In this document: positions 52,884 to 61,425 of the stretch, in pieces
Layout of the letters: each line of letters opens with the position of its first letter
How positions within the stretch are numbered: the stretch's first letter is position 1
DNA from: Profundicola sp048268105
GTDB taxonomy: Bacteria > Bacteroidota > Bacteroidia > Flavobacteriales > Weeksellaceae
NCBI GenBank assembly: GCA_048268105.1
Contig: JBLWWH010000014.1
Location: forward strand, 1 to 64,000
Reading direction: 5' to 3'
Length of the DNA: 64,000 bases
The notes under the pieces: generated by a model
The model's database searches: none
Seen by the model: the letters and a program-made list of their open reading frames with translations, nothing else
What the model was told of the DNA's origin: nothing
Made by a program: the position numbers and the translations under genes

Positions 52884-54683
52884 ATGTCAGAAAATAAATC
52901 AAAACTAATAGGTGGTTCTTTCTTAGTGAAAGAAACTCCATTTAATGAAATTTTCACGCCAGAGGATTTCAGTGAGGAACAAAAAATGATGCGCGATAGC
53001 ATCAAGGAATTTATCGATCGCGAAGTATGGCCTAAAAAACCTCAAATCGAAGAAAAAGATTACAAGTTAATCGAAAATCTTATGACCCAATTGGGCGAAA
53101 TGGGAATCTTGAGCATCAGTGTTCCAGAAGAATACGAAGGAATGGGAATGGGATTCGTAGATACCATGCTTGCTTGTGATTATGTTTCGGGTGCCACCGG
53201 ATCTTTGGCTACAGCCTATGGGGCACACACCGGTATCGGAACAATGCCAATCGTATTATATGGTACCGAAGACCAAAAGAAAAAATATTTACCTAAGTTA
53301 TCTACGGGTGAATGGTTTGGTTCTTATGCTTTGACGGAACCCGAAGCAGGATCGGATGCCAATTCGGGTAAAACAACAGCTGTGCTTTCAGATGATGGAA
53401 AAAACTACATTTTGAACGGACAAAAAATGTGGATTACCAATGCTGGTTTCGCACAATTATTCATTGTTTTTGCTAGAATTGAAGACGACAAGAATATCAC
53501 TGCTTTTATCGTAGAAAAAGATGAGGCTGGAGAAGGTTTTAAATTAGGTGAAGAAGAACCAAAATTAGGTATTCACTCTTCTTCTACCCGTCAAATCTTT
53601 ATGAGTGATGTAAAAGTTCCCGTTGAGAATTTATTAGGCGAAAGAAATGGTGGTTTTAAAATCGCTATGAATGCACTGAATATTGGACGTATTAAATTAG
53701 CTGCTGCTTGCTTGGATGCGCAGAGAAGAATTTTAACTAAATCTATTGAATATGCTAACGAAAGAAAGCAGTTTGATGTAGCTATATCTACGTTCGGAGC
53801 GATTCAAAAGAAAATTGCAGAGCGTGCTATTGCAGCTTTCACTTCTGAAACTGGATCTTATCGTGCAGCAAAAGATATTCAAGATAAAATTGAAGAATTA
53901 AAAGCTAGTGGATTATCTCACCAAGAAGCTGAATTAAAAGGCGTAGAAGAATACGCAATCGAATGTTCTATTCTTAAGGTTTGGGCATCTGAAGCCGCAC
54001 AAGATTGTTCAGACGAAGGAATCCAAATCTTTGGTGGTATGGGTTATTCTAAAGATGTTCCTATGGAAGCTGCTTGGCGAGATGCTAGAATCGCTAGAAT
54101 CTACGAGGGTACCAACGAAATCAACCGATTATTGTCTGTAGACATGTTAATCAGACGTGCGTTTAAAGGTCAAATTGACTTAATGACACCTGCTACCAAC
54201 ATTCAGGATGAGTTGATGAGTATACCTTCTTTTGATATTCCAGATTATTCTGCAACGTTGGCGCAAGAAAAAGAAATCTTGGAAAACCTTAAAAAGGTAT
54301 TCTTTATGGTTTCTGGAGCAGCATTACAGAAATACGGAACAGAATTAGAGCACCAACAGCAATTAATCTTAGCTGCCTCAGAAATATTAATTGAGATTTA
54401 TATGGCAGAAAGTGTAATCTTACGTGCAGAAAAGTTAGCACATGAAAAATCTAGCCATGCTGAATTAGTAGAAAAAATGGCCAAGGTTCAGTTGTTTAAT
54501 TCTGTTGAGAAAATCAAGTCAAATGCTACTGAAGGTATTATTTCTTTCGCAGATGGCGATATGCAAAAGATGATGTTGAGCGGTTTAAAGAGATTTACTC
54601 GTTACAATGAATTCCCCAATATTGTTCAATTAAAAACTGAAATTGCAGAGAAATTCATTAATGACAATGCCTATACACTTTAA
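52884..54683 (+). CDS. fadE: Acyl-CoA dehydrogenase, long FadE type
   Basis: A 599-residue flavoenzyme that introduces the 2,3 double bond in acyl-CoA. The N-terminal part is the standard fold with YALTEPEAGSDANS and WITNAGFAQLF for FAD binding; the catalytic Glu is expected near AWRDARIARIYEGTNEINR; an extra C-terminal helical domain (from about 430) makes it longer than short-chain enzymes and matches FadE of the Bacillus fadNAE operon. It lies 443 bases after fadA because of the inserted cassette, yet probably still belongs to that unit. Confidence 0.92.
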   Translation: MSENKSKLIGGSFLVKETPFNEIFTPEDFSEEQKMMRDSIKEFIDREVWPKKPQIEEKDYKLIENLMTQLGEMGILSISVPEEYEGMGMGFVDTMLACDYVSGATGSLATAYGAHTGIGTMPIVLYGTEDQKKKYLPKLSTGEWFGSYALTEPEAGSDANSGKTTAVLSDDGKNYILNGQKMWITNAGFAQLFIVFARIEDDKNITAFIVEKDEAGEGFKLGEEEPKLGIHSSSTRQIFMSDVKVPVENLLGERNGGFKIAMNALNIGRIKLAAACLDAQRRILTKSIEYANERKQFDVAISTFGAIQKKIAERAIAAFTSETGSYRAAKDIQDKIEELKASGLSHQEAELKGVEEYAIECSILKVWASEAAQDCSDEGIQIFGGMGYSKDVPMEAAWRDARIARIYEGTNEINRLLSVDMLIRRAFKGQIDLMTPATNIQDELMSIPSFDIPDYSATLAQEKEILENLKKVFFMVSGAALQKYGTELEHQQQLILAASEILIEIYMAESVILRAEKLAHEKSSHAELVEKMAKVQLFNSVEKIKSNATEGIISFADGDMQKMMLSGLKRFTRYNEFPNIVQLKTEIAEKFINDNAYTL

Positions 54684-54753
54684 GCAAATCATAAAGCTAG
54701 ATTAAATTAATGTTAAGTATTATTATTCAAGCATAGTATTTAATATTCTATCT

Positions 54754-54761
54754 TATATTTG
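54754..54761 (+). promoter_or_regulatory. TAnnTTTG -7 element ahead of repeat copy 1
   Basis: TATATTTG ends 3 bases before the first repeat copy, which puts a transcription start at or just inside the repeat. It lies 70 bases after the fadE stop and no gene follows. Confidence 0.5.
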
Positions 54762-54764
54762 CAT

Positions 54765-54827
54765 CGAAGTAAAAGTCTTTTCATAAAAGTTGAGTGAACC
54801 CTCCATTAGAAATTTTGGAGGGTTTTT
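54765..54827 (+). ncRNA. Candidate small RNA, repeat copy 1 with its own terminator
   Basis: A 30-base A-rich repeat (GAAGTAAAAGTCTTTTCATA and following, to about 54795) leads into a hairpin: AACCCTCC at 54797-54804 pairs with 54817-54824, then a T tract. With the TATATTTG element just upstream this is a complete short transcription unit of about 60 bases. No known RNA family is recognised. Confidence 0.45.
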
Positions 54828-55036
54828 CATTTGAGGTATATAGTGTACGCAAGTTTAAAATATAAAACTACATCATCAAAAAAGTATTTTCGCTTGATGT
54901 CCAAATTGAATTTTAAGTTAGAATTAGTCTTCTAAATAGCGTTGCATTAGCAATAAAGATATAAGTGTAATTTTAACAATTACTTTAACACATGACACAT
55001 GAGTCTTGGCACATGTATTGCAAATAAGTTCCATGA

Positions 55037-55094
55037 GAAGTAAATCTTTTCATAAAAGTTGAGTTTAGCCTCCGATTCGTCGGAGGTTTTTTTT
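55037..55094 (+). ncRNA. Candidate small RNA, repeat copy 2 with its own terminator
   Basis: Second copy of the repeat (55037-55064), identical to copy 1 except for a two-base deletion, followed by a different hairpin: CCTCCGA at 55069-55075 and TCGGAGG at 55080-55086 with a TTCG loop, then eight T. No clear -7 element lies just upstream. Confidence 0.4.
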
Positions 55095-55158
55095 AACTCG
55101 TTTTTTAAATCCTACAAGGATCAATTAAAGTTTGGCATACCAATTGAATTAACTTAAT

Positions 55159-55221
55159 CGAAGTAAAAGTCTTTTCATAAAAGTAAAAGTTGAAGCCATT
55201 GAGAAATCAATGGCTTTTTTT
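55159..55221 (+). ncRNA. Candidate small RNA, repeat copy 3 with its own terminator
   Basis: Third copy of the repeat from 55159, with AAAAGT doubled near its end (55179-55190), followed by a perfect 10-bp hairpin AAGCCATTGA at 55193-55202 with 55207-55216, GAAA loop and a T tract. The hairpin may also end the convergent DnaJ-domain gene that stops at 55234. Confidence 0.4.
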
Positions 55222-55233
55222 ATGCCTATAACT

Positions 55234-55887
55234 TTAGGGCATTTCTGGTTCCACTACCCTAATTCCAAAGAAAAGCAACATGACGAAAAAGATTAAAACA
55301 ATAGCAATCATTAGAATTCTAAGAACTAATACGATAGCATCCATGATTTTATCGTTTTCAGTAATACTTGGACGCCATCGTTTATTTAATAATTCTATAT
55401 GCCTTCTAACCGACAAACCCGTGTCTGTATTTGTTGCTATTAATACCAGATTGACAGATCTACCTTTTAGTTTGCTAAATTTAAATTTTTCAAAACCTTC
55501 TTCCTTAAATATCCCTAATGGCCTGATTTGAATAAAATCTGCATTTTTAACCTTCCAAGTAACCGTAAATTCCTCATAACGAGCTACGGCATCCTTATCA
55601 ACCGAAAAGTTCTCTATCACCGGCAAATAATCATTCATCGCTTGATGGCTCGACTTCTCTGAAAATGGACTAAAATTAGTTCTTAATTTTTGATCATATC
55701 TTCTTCTCGTTTCCTCATCTGACAAAACTTCATAAGCTTCTTGAATTTGAAGAAACATCTTACCAAAAAAATCATCATTAGGATTTAAATCTGGATGAAA
55801 TTTTTTAGATAATTTTCTATAATTTGCTTTGATCTCACTTATATCTGCATCTGACTCTAAGCCAAGTATATTGTAATAATTAGTCAT
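55234..55887 (-). CDS. DnaJ-domain membrane protein
   Basis: A 217-residue protein with an N-terminal J domain (1-70: YYNILGLESDADISEIKANY, the HPD triad in KFHPDLNP, and YDQKLR), a middle beta-rich part (about 90-165), and one C-terminal membrane helix (about 188-210). It lacks the Gly/Phe and zinc regions of DnaJ, so it is a membrane-anchored J protein that should recruit DnaK to a particular site. The middle part may bind clients. It stands alone on the minus strand. Confidence 0.88.
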   Translation of the reverse strand: MTNYYNILGLESDADISEIKANYRKLSKKFHPDLNPNDDFFGKMFLQIQEAYEVLSDEETRRRYDQKLRTNFSPFSEKSSHQAMNDYLPVIENFSVDKDAVARYEEFTVTWKVKNADFIQIRPLGIFKEEGFEKFKFSKLKGRSVNLVLIATNTDTGLSVRRHIELLNKRWRPSITENDKIMDAIVLVLRILMIAIVLIFFVMLLFFGIRVVEPEMP

Positions 55888-55938
55888 TGATGAAATAAAT
55901 ATAAGTGTTTAGTATAAATGTGTTATATTAAGATAAAT

Positions 55939-56973
55939 TCACTCTAGAATAGGAATAAAAACTTGCGTCTTAAGATTTTCTTCTGCCGTATTTTCAGGAT
56001 CATTTAAATAAACATCAAATGTATCATTCGACAATTCAAACTGCTGAACATTGGCAAATTTACGCATTCTATTATAGGTTACATACAGTGAATCATACGA
56101 ACCATTATGAAATGTTGTTAAAAACTTACCTCCTGGAATCTCGGCATATTCTAAATCATCTACTTCCGCAACTTCTTCATTAAAAATATATCCACAATAA
56201 AACAAAGCATTATCAGCTTCCATATCAAATTGTTTCCATAGAACTACCGGATTTCCAATTTGTTCTTCGCTTAATCCATTGGCATCTATCAAATAACTTT
56301 TTACTAAGCCAAAAGTCTCATTCATCGCCATGTTCATTTCCTCTCCGGCAATACTCGTTTGCTGAATGACTCCGAACAACTGTTTTGGACCTTGCTCTAC
56401 GATTTGAAATCCTCCCTTTTCGACATCTTGGTTGCTGTAATCAAGTTTTAGGGGTTGATTTAATAAAGTATTTAAGTTCTCTAAGCCTTTTCTCAAGTTA
56501 GCTTTCACAGAACCTTTCATCAAAACATTATATACTTGAAACGGATATCCCACTTCTCCACTATCAAAAGACCAAATGACCCGTGTCTTATCATCTTCCA
56601 TACGCTGGAAGATAACTTCTGTTAGATTTCCTTCTCTGTCGCCAAAGTTCACATTATAATATATAAATTCATTTGGTTTGGTTTCGGTGATTGTCATACT
56701 TCCATCGCCCAACTCGCTGTCTTCACTTTTCCAAGAAAATGATGCCTCTTCGCCATAAGAAGGAGATGAGTACTCCAAAACGATAGCCGAATCCTTCTGC
56801 ACCCACGCATCGAATTTTGTGAATTTTCGCAAATCGTTGAAGTGACTATACACTTTCTCCACTGGTGCGTCTAAAACATACTCCTCTTCTACATACATTG
56901 ACTTTGGTAAAAAGATAGGCAATACAGCCAGGGCTACCACTAATAACAATAAAGCAAACAAAAGATTCCTCAT
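55939..56973 (-). CDS. SRPBCC-domain protein with GyrI-like second domain, membrane-anchored
   Basis: A 344-residue protein: an N-terminal membrane helix (about 2-22, LLFALLLLVVALAVLPIFL), a polyketide-cyclase/START-like SRPBCC domain (30-165, VLDAPVEKVYSHFNDLRKF) and a C-terminal GyrI/effector-binding-like domain (190-344, QTSIAGEEM, FLTTFHNGSYDSL). It probably binds a hydrophobic or bulky ligand at the membrane. The frame is open 21 codons further upstream to 57036, but a TATATTTG element at 56997-56990 lies inside that extension, so the ATG at 56973 is the start. Confidence 0.82.
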   Translation of the reverse strand: MRNLLFALLLLVVALAVLPIFLPKSMYVEEEYVLDAPVEKVYSHFNDLRKFTKFDAWVQKDSAIVLEYSSPSYGEEASFSWKSEDSELGDGSMTITETKPNEFIYYNVNFGDREGNLTEVIFQRMEDDKTRVIWSFDSGEVGYPFQVYNVLMKGSVKANLRKGLENLNTLLNQPLKLDYSNQDVEKGGFQIVEQGPKQLFGVIQQTSIAGEEMNMAMNETFGLVKSYLIDANGLSEEQIGNPVVLWKQFDMEADNALFYCGYIFNEEVAEVDDLEYAEIPGGKFLTTFHNGSYDSLYVTYNRMRKFANVQQFELSNDTFDVYLNDPENTAEENLKTQVFIPILE

Positions 56974-56989
56974 AACTTGATAGTTTTTG

Positions 56990-56997
56990 CAAATATA
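56990..56997 (-). promoter_or_regulatory. TAnnTTTG -7 element of the SRPBCC gene
   Basis: Reverse strand TATATTTG, 16 bases before the ATG at 56973; it rules out the longer reading. Confidence 0.55.
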
Positions 56998-57115
56998 CAC
57001 TCTTGGAACAAAATTTGAAAAGTAGTGTAAGGTCATTGTTCAAACTTAATAGAAGCCAATAAATTGTATTTTGCAATTTAAATTGTTAGTTTTGAAAACC
57101 TTTAGATTTTAAAAC

Positions 57116-57439
57116 ATGATATTTACAGAAGAAGAAAAAATTTCGATGCTTAAAGCCATGGACGAATTAATTCGTTCGGACAACGACATACACGAAAAAG
57201 AAGTTGAGTTTTTAGAAGCAATTGTTGAAGAATTTGATTGGGATACAGGTTTTCTAGATAAATTAGAAAATTTCAAGAAAGAAGATGCTATAAAAGCGGT
57301 TCAGTCATTATCTCCTGAGAAATTAGAGTATTTCCAGACTTTATTAAATGAGCTAGCCAATAGTGATAAAGTTATTAATGAACAGGAAATGAATTTCATT
57401 GACCGAGTGAATGAATTTATTTCTGCCAACTCCCTATGA
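57116..57439 (+). CDS. TerB-like small helical protein
   Basis: A 107-residue acidic, fully helical protein similar to the TerB / co-chaperone-like helical fold: two related halves with LIRSDNDIHEKEVEFLEAI and LANSDKVINEQEMNFIDRV, where the D-x-D/N-x-x-x-x-x-E patterns resemble the metal-binding acidic sites of TerB. Function in cells is unknown. It overlaps the following lipoprotein gene by 4 bases (ATGA). Confidence 0.75.
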   Translation: MIFTEEEKISMLKAMDELIRSDNDIHEKEVEFLEAIVEEFDWDTGFLDKLENFKKEDAIKAVQSLSPEKLEYFQTLLNELANSDKVINEQEMNFIDRVNEFISANSL

Positions 57440-58014
57440 GATATTTCTTAATTCCTATACTTCTATTGCTCATAACCACATCTTGTAATCAAGGTGGATA
57501 TATTGCTTTAAAAGATGCTGAAAGAGGAATGTTTCTAGACAGATCTAGAAAGGTTTCAACCAATACATTTTTCGACAGACGTATGGAAAGCGAGCTTGAA
57601 AGTCAGCTTTCAAAAGATTGGTATATTGTAAATGAGGATATAGAATACGTTTATTTCGGTCAATTGATGAAACAAAATGGTTTCACGATGATCAACCCTT
57701 TTTATCGTGTAGATCGGATTAAACTTGATAGCTTGTTCCCTGGTTATAGAAGCATTGAAGGTAAACATATCAAAGCCAAGGTTTTTCAATCTTTTATTAA
57801 ACCGGTTATTGAAGAGCATGTGATGAATAAATGTCCGCAAAGTTTCAATATTCAGTTTTCAAAAAGACAATATAAATTAACCAAAGAAGGCATCGCCGCT
57901 AGTGTAAAACTACGAGGCAAATGTTACGAAAAAAGAGTGATGAGAGCAGATATAGATGTTCTCCTCGACCCAGAAAGTTTAGAAGTGCTGGGTGAAAAAA
58001 CTTCTATAAAATAA
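57436..58014 (+). CDS. Hypothetical lipoprotein
   Basis: A 192-residue lipoprotein with a leader ending LLITTSC (lipidated Cys17) followed by NQGGY. The mature part is basic and mixed alpha/beta, with two further Cys (MNKCPQSF, LRGKCYEK) that could form a disulfide. I do not recognise a family. Translation is coupled to the TerB-like gene by an ATGA overlap, and a DUF937 gene follows 18 bases later, so the three form one operon. Confidence 0.75.
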   Translation: MRYFLIPILLLLITTSCNQGGYIALKDAERGMFLDRSRKVSTNTFFDRRMESELESQLSKDWYIVNEDIEYVYFGQLMKQNGFTMINPFYRVDRIKLDSLFPGYRSIEGKHIKAKVFQSFIKPVIEEHVMNKCPQSFNIQFSKRQYKLTKEGIAASVKLRGKCYEKRVMRADIDVLLDPESLEVLGEKTSIK

Positions 58015-58032
58015 CAACCTAAAATATTTATT

Positions 58033-58623
58033 ATGAATTTATTAGATTTAGTATCAGGTCCAGTAGGACAACAATTAATTGGAGGTTTAAGCAAACAAAC
58101 AGGCGCGAGTGATTCAAGGGTTTCATCAGTGGTCTCTTTAGCTTTACCTTTCCTTTTGAGCCAAATGAATAAAAATGCTTCTACCCCAGAAGGTGCAGCT
58201 AATTTAGACCAGGCTTTAAACGAGCATCCTGGTTCTGTTTTAAACAACATCGATGGTTTGCTAAATAGCGGAAACATGGCAGATGGATTAGGAATACTTG
58301 GGCATGTTTTCGGTGATAAACAAAATCAAGTTGCGAAAAACATTGGTAAACAATCAGGTTTATCAACTGGTAAGGTATTGCAGATTCTTGCAACCTTAGC
58401 TCCTATTGTTATGGGCTTCTTAGGAAAAGAAAAACAAACTAATAACATCGACCAAAGTGGGATTTCGGGTTTATTAGGAGGTCTATTAGGTGGAATGCAA
58501 CAAACCAATGGAACTGAATTAAGCATGATTGAAAAAATGTTAGATTCTAACGGAGATGGTAGCATCATGGATGAAGCTATGGATCTTGGATCTAAATTAT
58601 TAGGAGGATTCTTCAAGAAATAA
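58033..58623 (+). CDS. DUF937 domain protein
   Basis: A 196-residue protein beginning MNLLDLVSGPVGQQLIGGLS, typical of DUF937 (YidB-like): two helical repeats (10-90 and 95-150) rich in Gly, Ser and Leu, with LALPFLLSQMNKNAS and LATLAPIVMGFLGK. The tail holds an EF-hand-like loop DSNGDGSIMDEAMD (about 170-183) and ends GGFFKK. No signal peptide. It is the last gene of the TerB-lipoprotein-DUF937 operon and is followed by a terminator. Role unknown. Confidence 0.85.
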   Translation: MNLLDLVSGPVGQQLIGGLSKQTGASDSRVSSVVSLALPFLLSQMNKNASTPEGAANLDQALNEHPGSVLNNIDGLLNSGNMADGLGILGHVFGDKQNQVAKNIGKQSGLSTGKVLQILATLAPIVMGFLGKEKQTNNIDQSGISGLLGGLLGGMQQTNGTELSMIEKMLDSNGDGSIMDEAMDLGSKLLGGFFKK

Positions 58624-58644
58624 TCCTTTCTCAAAAGAAAATTT

Positions 58645-58673
58645 AAATACCCGATTTATTGGGTATTTTTTTG
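58645..58673 (+). terminator. Terminator after the DUF937 gene
   Basis: AAATACCC at 58645-58652 pairs perfectly with 58661-58668 (8-bp stem, 8-base loop) then a T tract. Confidence 0.85.
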
Positions 58674-58732
58674 TGCTAAACTTTAGTTTTTATTTAACTA
58701 ATTAATACCTTTAAACTTTAATTCAAATCTCG

Positions 58733-59350
58733 ATGAAGTATCTTGTTATATTAATTTTTTTAATATCTAGCTGCAAGCCTTTGAATAATGAGGCGCATAA
58801 GCAGGAAATAAAAGAATTTCAAACGGAGTTGAATAAGGAGTATTTGAACAAAGATGAAACACCTCTAAGAGGTAAATTCTTTGCGAATTTTAAGCATCAT
58901 CCCTTCTTCCCTATAAATCCTGAATATAGAGTTGAAGCAGCTTTCGAGAAAATATCAGACGCTCGTCCATTTCAAATGCCCACCTCATCTGGTAAGACAC
59001 AGACCTATTTAGCCTATGCTAAAGCGAGCTTTAAATTAGATGGAAAAAATCATAGTCTAACGATTTACCAAAATCAAACTATAAAAAATATGGAAGATTA
59101 TAAAGATCACTTATTCTTACCATTTTATGATGAAACCAATGATGTAGAAACTTATGCAGGAGGAAGATATATTGATTTAAGTAAAACAAATTCAGATAAG
59201 ATTATCATAGATTTCAATAAAGCCTATCAACCTTATTGTGCCTATAATTACTACGATTATAGCTGCCCGATAGTTCCAACAGAAAATCGTTTAGACATTA
59301 GAATTCCAGCTGGAGTGAGGTATAACAAAGAAGAATTTATTCACGATTAA
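58733..59350 (+). CDS. DUF1684 lipoprotein
   Basis: A 205-residue lipoprotein (leader ending LISSC, Cys14) with the DUF1684 domain: NKDETPLRGKFFANF, the FFPINPEYRVEA block, LTIYQNQ, LFLPFYDETNDVETYAGGRYIDL, FNKAYQPYCAYNYYDYSCP and a C-terminal NRLDIRIPAGV. These proteins are widespread in Bacteroidota and Actinobacteria and have no established function. It stands alone between a terminator and the ClC gene. Confidence 0.9.
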   Translation: MKYLVILIFLISSCKPLNNEAHKQEIKEFQTELNKEYLNKDETPLRGKFFANFKHHPFFPINPEYRVEAAFEKISDARPFQMPTSSGKTQTYLAYAKASFKLDGKNHSLTIYQNQTIKNMEDYKDHLFLPFYDETNDVETYAGGRYIDLSKTNSDKIIIDFNKAYQPYCAYNYYDYSCPIVPTENRLDIRIPAGVRYNKEEFIHD

Positions 59351-59429
59351 TACAGATAATATCTAAAATTCTCCAAAAAGTGATTTAAGCATTATTTATT
59401 CTAATTTTTAATACTAGTAAGATTAGCCT

Positions 59430-60698
59430 GTGAAATTAAAGCGAAGAAGGAAAATAGTCAAGTATTTAGATATTTTAGATCAACCTATCCGTTTCAATCC
59501 TTTCGTTTTTAGTCGGACCTTTTTGCTTTGGGCATTTTTGGGTTTATTAGGCGGACTCATTGCGGGTGTATATTGGATTATCCTGATGTTTGTAACTCAT
59601 AAATTGGAACTTTTTACAGGATGGATGGTAATTCCTGTTATGGCTACGTGTGGATTCCTAGCAGGACTTGTTATTCACTTCTTTGGGGATCCTGGTGAAT
59701 TAAATTTAATTGTAAACAACATTAGATTTAATAAGGGAAAATTAAATCCCGAGAACAATCCATCTATGGTGCTATCCTCCTTATTTTGTGTAGCAGCAGG
59801 AGGGAGTCTAGGTCCTGAAGCTCCTCTGGTTCAAGTAACGGGATCAACAGGAACTTGGTTGGGAAAGCTATTTAGACTTAAGGGTGAGGAATTACGGTCG
59901 ATGAGCATCGCTGGAATGGCTTCGGGATTTACAGCATTATTTGGAGCGCCGTTGGGTGGAAGCTTATTTTCTTTAGAAATCCTACATCATAAGCACGCCG
60001 TTGAATATTATAAAGCTATCATACCTGCCTTTGTAGCCAGTTCTTTCAGTTATTTGATTTTTGCTTTAATTATTCAATTAGGCTTGGGCCCAACTTGGGA
60101 ACTATCTACATATGAATATTCAGGCATGTTTGATTTTGGTTATGCTGTTGTATTTGCCGTTTTGGGTGCAGCCATTGGTTGGCTATTTATATTTTGCACA
60201 AAGTTCTTTAAACTAATTTTTGAAAAAAGACCCCTACCTATCTATATCAAAACTTTAATAGGTGGAGTTCTGTTGGGTATCATTGCCTTTTATTTTCCAA
60301 TTACGCGATATTTCGGTCACCATGAGATAAACAATCTACTGCAGGGGAATTTCTCACTAGGTATGTTATTGGCTATTTTAATTTTTAAAATCATGGCTAT
60401 TTCCATCACAGTTACTTCGGGTTGGCGAGGTGGTTTTATAATACCTCTATTCTTTGTCGGAGCTAGCTTGGGACTTATTCTTAATAAATTAATACCAAGT
60501 ATAAATCTTTCTCTCGCTATTGTGAGTTGCATGGCTGCGGTAAATGCGAGCGTAACGCGTACCCCGATGAGCACAACGATTTTGCTTGCAACCCTGACTG
60601 GATTTGGACATTTTATTCCAATTTTATTTGCCAGTTTAACGGGTTATTTCTTAGCTCCAAGAATCCCTTTTATTGGTTCACAAATGGAAAAAGAATAA
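59430..60698 (+). CDS. ClC-family chloride channel or antiporter, divergent
   Basis: A 422-residue inner-membrane protein with 10-12 hydrophobic segments, starting with GTG. ClC features are GGSLGPEAPLVQVTG (the GxEGP region, gating Glu kept, second Gly replaced by Ala) and GWRGGFIIPLFFVGA (GxFxP region). The first selectivity motif GSGIP is replaced by FGDPGELNLIV, so chloride coordination is doubtful; other anions such as fluoride or nitrate are possible. No CBS domain is present. It is a single-gene unit. Confidence 0.85.
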   Translation: MKLKRRRKIVKYLDILDQPIRFNPFVFSRTFLLWAFLGLLGGLIAGVYWIILMFVTHKLELFTGWMVIPVMATCGFLAGLVIHFFGDPGELNLIVNNIRFNKGKLNPENNPSMVLSSLFCVAAGGSLGPEAPLVQVTGSTGTWLGKLFRLKGEELRSMSIAGMASGFTALFGAPLGGSLFSLEILHHKHAVEYYKAIIPAFVASSFSYLIFALIIQLGLGPTWELSTYEYSGMFDFGYAVVFAVLGAAIGWLFIFCTKFFKLIFEKRPLPIYIKTLIGGVLLGIIAFYFPITRYFGHHEINNLLQGNFSLGMLLAILIFKIMAISITVTSGWRGGFIIPLFFVGASLGLILNKLIPSINLSLAIVSCMAAVNASVTRTPMSTTILLATLTGFGHFIPILFASLTGYFLAPRIPFIGSQMEKE

Positions 60699-60730
60699 TT
60701 ATTAAATTTTAAAAATAAAATTATTATCCA

Positions 60731-60759
60731 TAAAAAAACTCCGCAAAGCATGCGGAGTT
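60731..60759 (-). terminator. Terminator of the DUF4126 gene
   Basis: AACTCCGCA at 60737-60745 pairs perfectly with 60751-60759 (9-bp stem, 5-base loop). On the minus strand seven T follow. Confidence 0.88.
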
Positions 60760-60777
60760 CAATGTGTTTATTCTGCT

Positions 60778-61377
60778 CTAAATTTCGTTAGAAGCTCTTT
60801 TTCTTTTATTATTTAAGTATTTCCAACCTTTGAAAATATAGTAAAAAACTACTATAACCAATACAAAAGCTAGAATTGGGAATACAATTGCTGTAACGCT
60901 CAGAATACCAGCCGCCGCCGTTTCTGTAGATGATACAAGGAAATTACCTGTTCCACCCGTTGTGGCTGTGGATGCCATACGAGCACTTGCTGCTGTACCT
61001 TTAACGGCAGCTGCCGTACCTCCACCCGCAATTATAGCCAACCCCCATTGTATAACTTCTGAACTCGCATCACCTAATGATAAAGCCATCAGCATGGTTC
61101 CCGCGATTCCTGCCAAAGGAATTGCAATAGAATCTAAAAGATTATCTATCCAGGGTATGAAGTAAGCTCCAATTTCTACCAAAGTTGCTACACCCAAAGT
61201 AATGATAGCCGTCCAGCTACCTACCCAAGCCCATTCCTCATTGAGGTCAAATCCAAATTTAGCAGCCAAACTCAGCGCAAAAAGTGGAAGAAACACACGA
61301 AAGCCCGCCGATGCAGCTAGCCCAATACCAAGGAAAAAAGCAATTAGCATTTGTCCATTTTCTATTATAAAATCCAT
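60778..61377 (-). CDS. DUF4126 membrane protein
   Basis: A 199-residue hydrophobic protein with about five membrane helices and the DUF4126 start: IAFFLGIGLAASAGFRVFLPL, then VEIGAYFIPWIDNLLDSIA and a Gly/Ala/Thr-rich middle (AAAVKGTAASARMASTATTG). It ends with a helix and a basic tail (NNKRKRASNEI) facing the cytoplasm. The family is common and of unknown function. It diverges from rmuC with 48 bases between. Confidence 0.88.
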   Translation of the reverse strand: MDFIIENGQMLIAFFLGIGLAASAGFRVFLPLFALSLAAKFGFDLNEEWAWVGSWTAIITLGVATLVEIGAYFIPWIDNLLDSIAIPLAGIAGTMLMALSLGDASSEVIQWGLAIIAGGGTAAAVKGTAASARMASTATTGGTGNFLVSSTETAAAGILSVTAIVFPILAFVLVIVVFYYIFKGWKYLNNKRKRASNEI

Positions 61378-61425
61378 ATTATAGTCGTAAATTAGATTGA
61401 TTTTTACATTATTTTAACAATTTTT

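Larger units (their letters stand above)
54765..55192 (+). repeat. Three dispersed copies of a 28-36 base repeat
   Basis: Copies at 54765-54795, 55037-55064 and 55159-55192 share the core GAAGTAAA(AG)TCTTTTCATAA and continue to a GTTGA end. Spacing is 242 and 95 bases. In each, CTTTT-CAT-AAAAG can form a small 5-bp stem. The intervals between copies are unique AT-rich DNA. Confidence 0.8.

Noticed and set aside
54765..55221. CRISPR array
   Set aside because: Only three repeats, unequal spacing (242 and 95 bases), repeats are not palindromic in the CRISPR manner, each is followed by a terminator, and no cas gene is nearby.
56974..57036. Longer start of the SRPBCC protein at 57036
   Set aside because: A TATATTTG promoter lies inside the extension, and the ATG at 56973 begins a clean membrane anchor.
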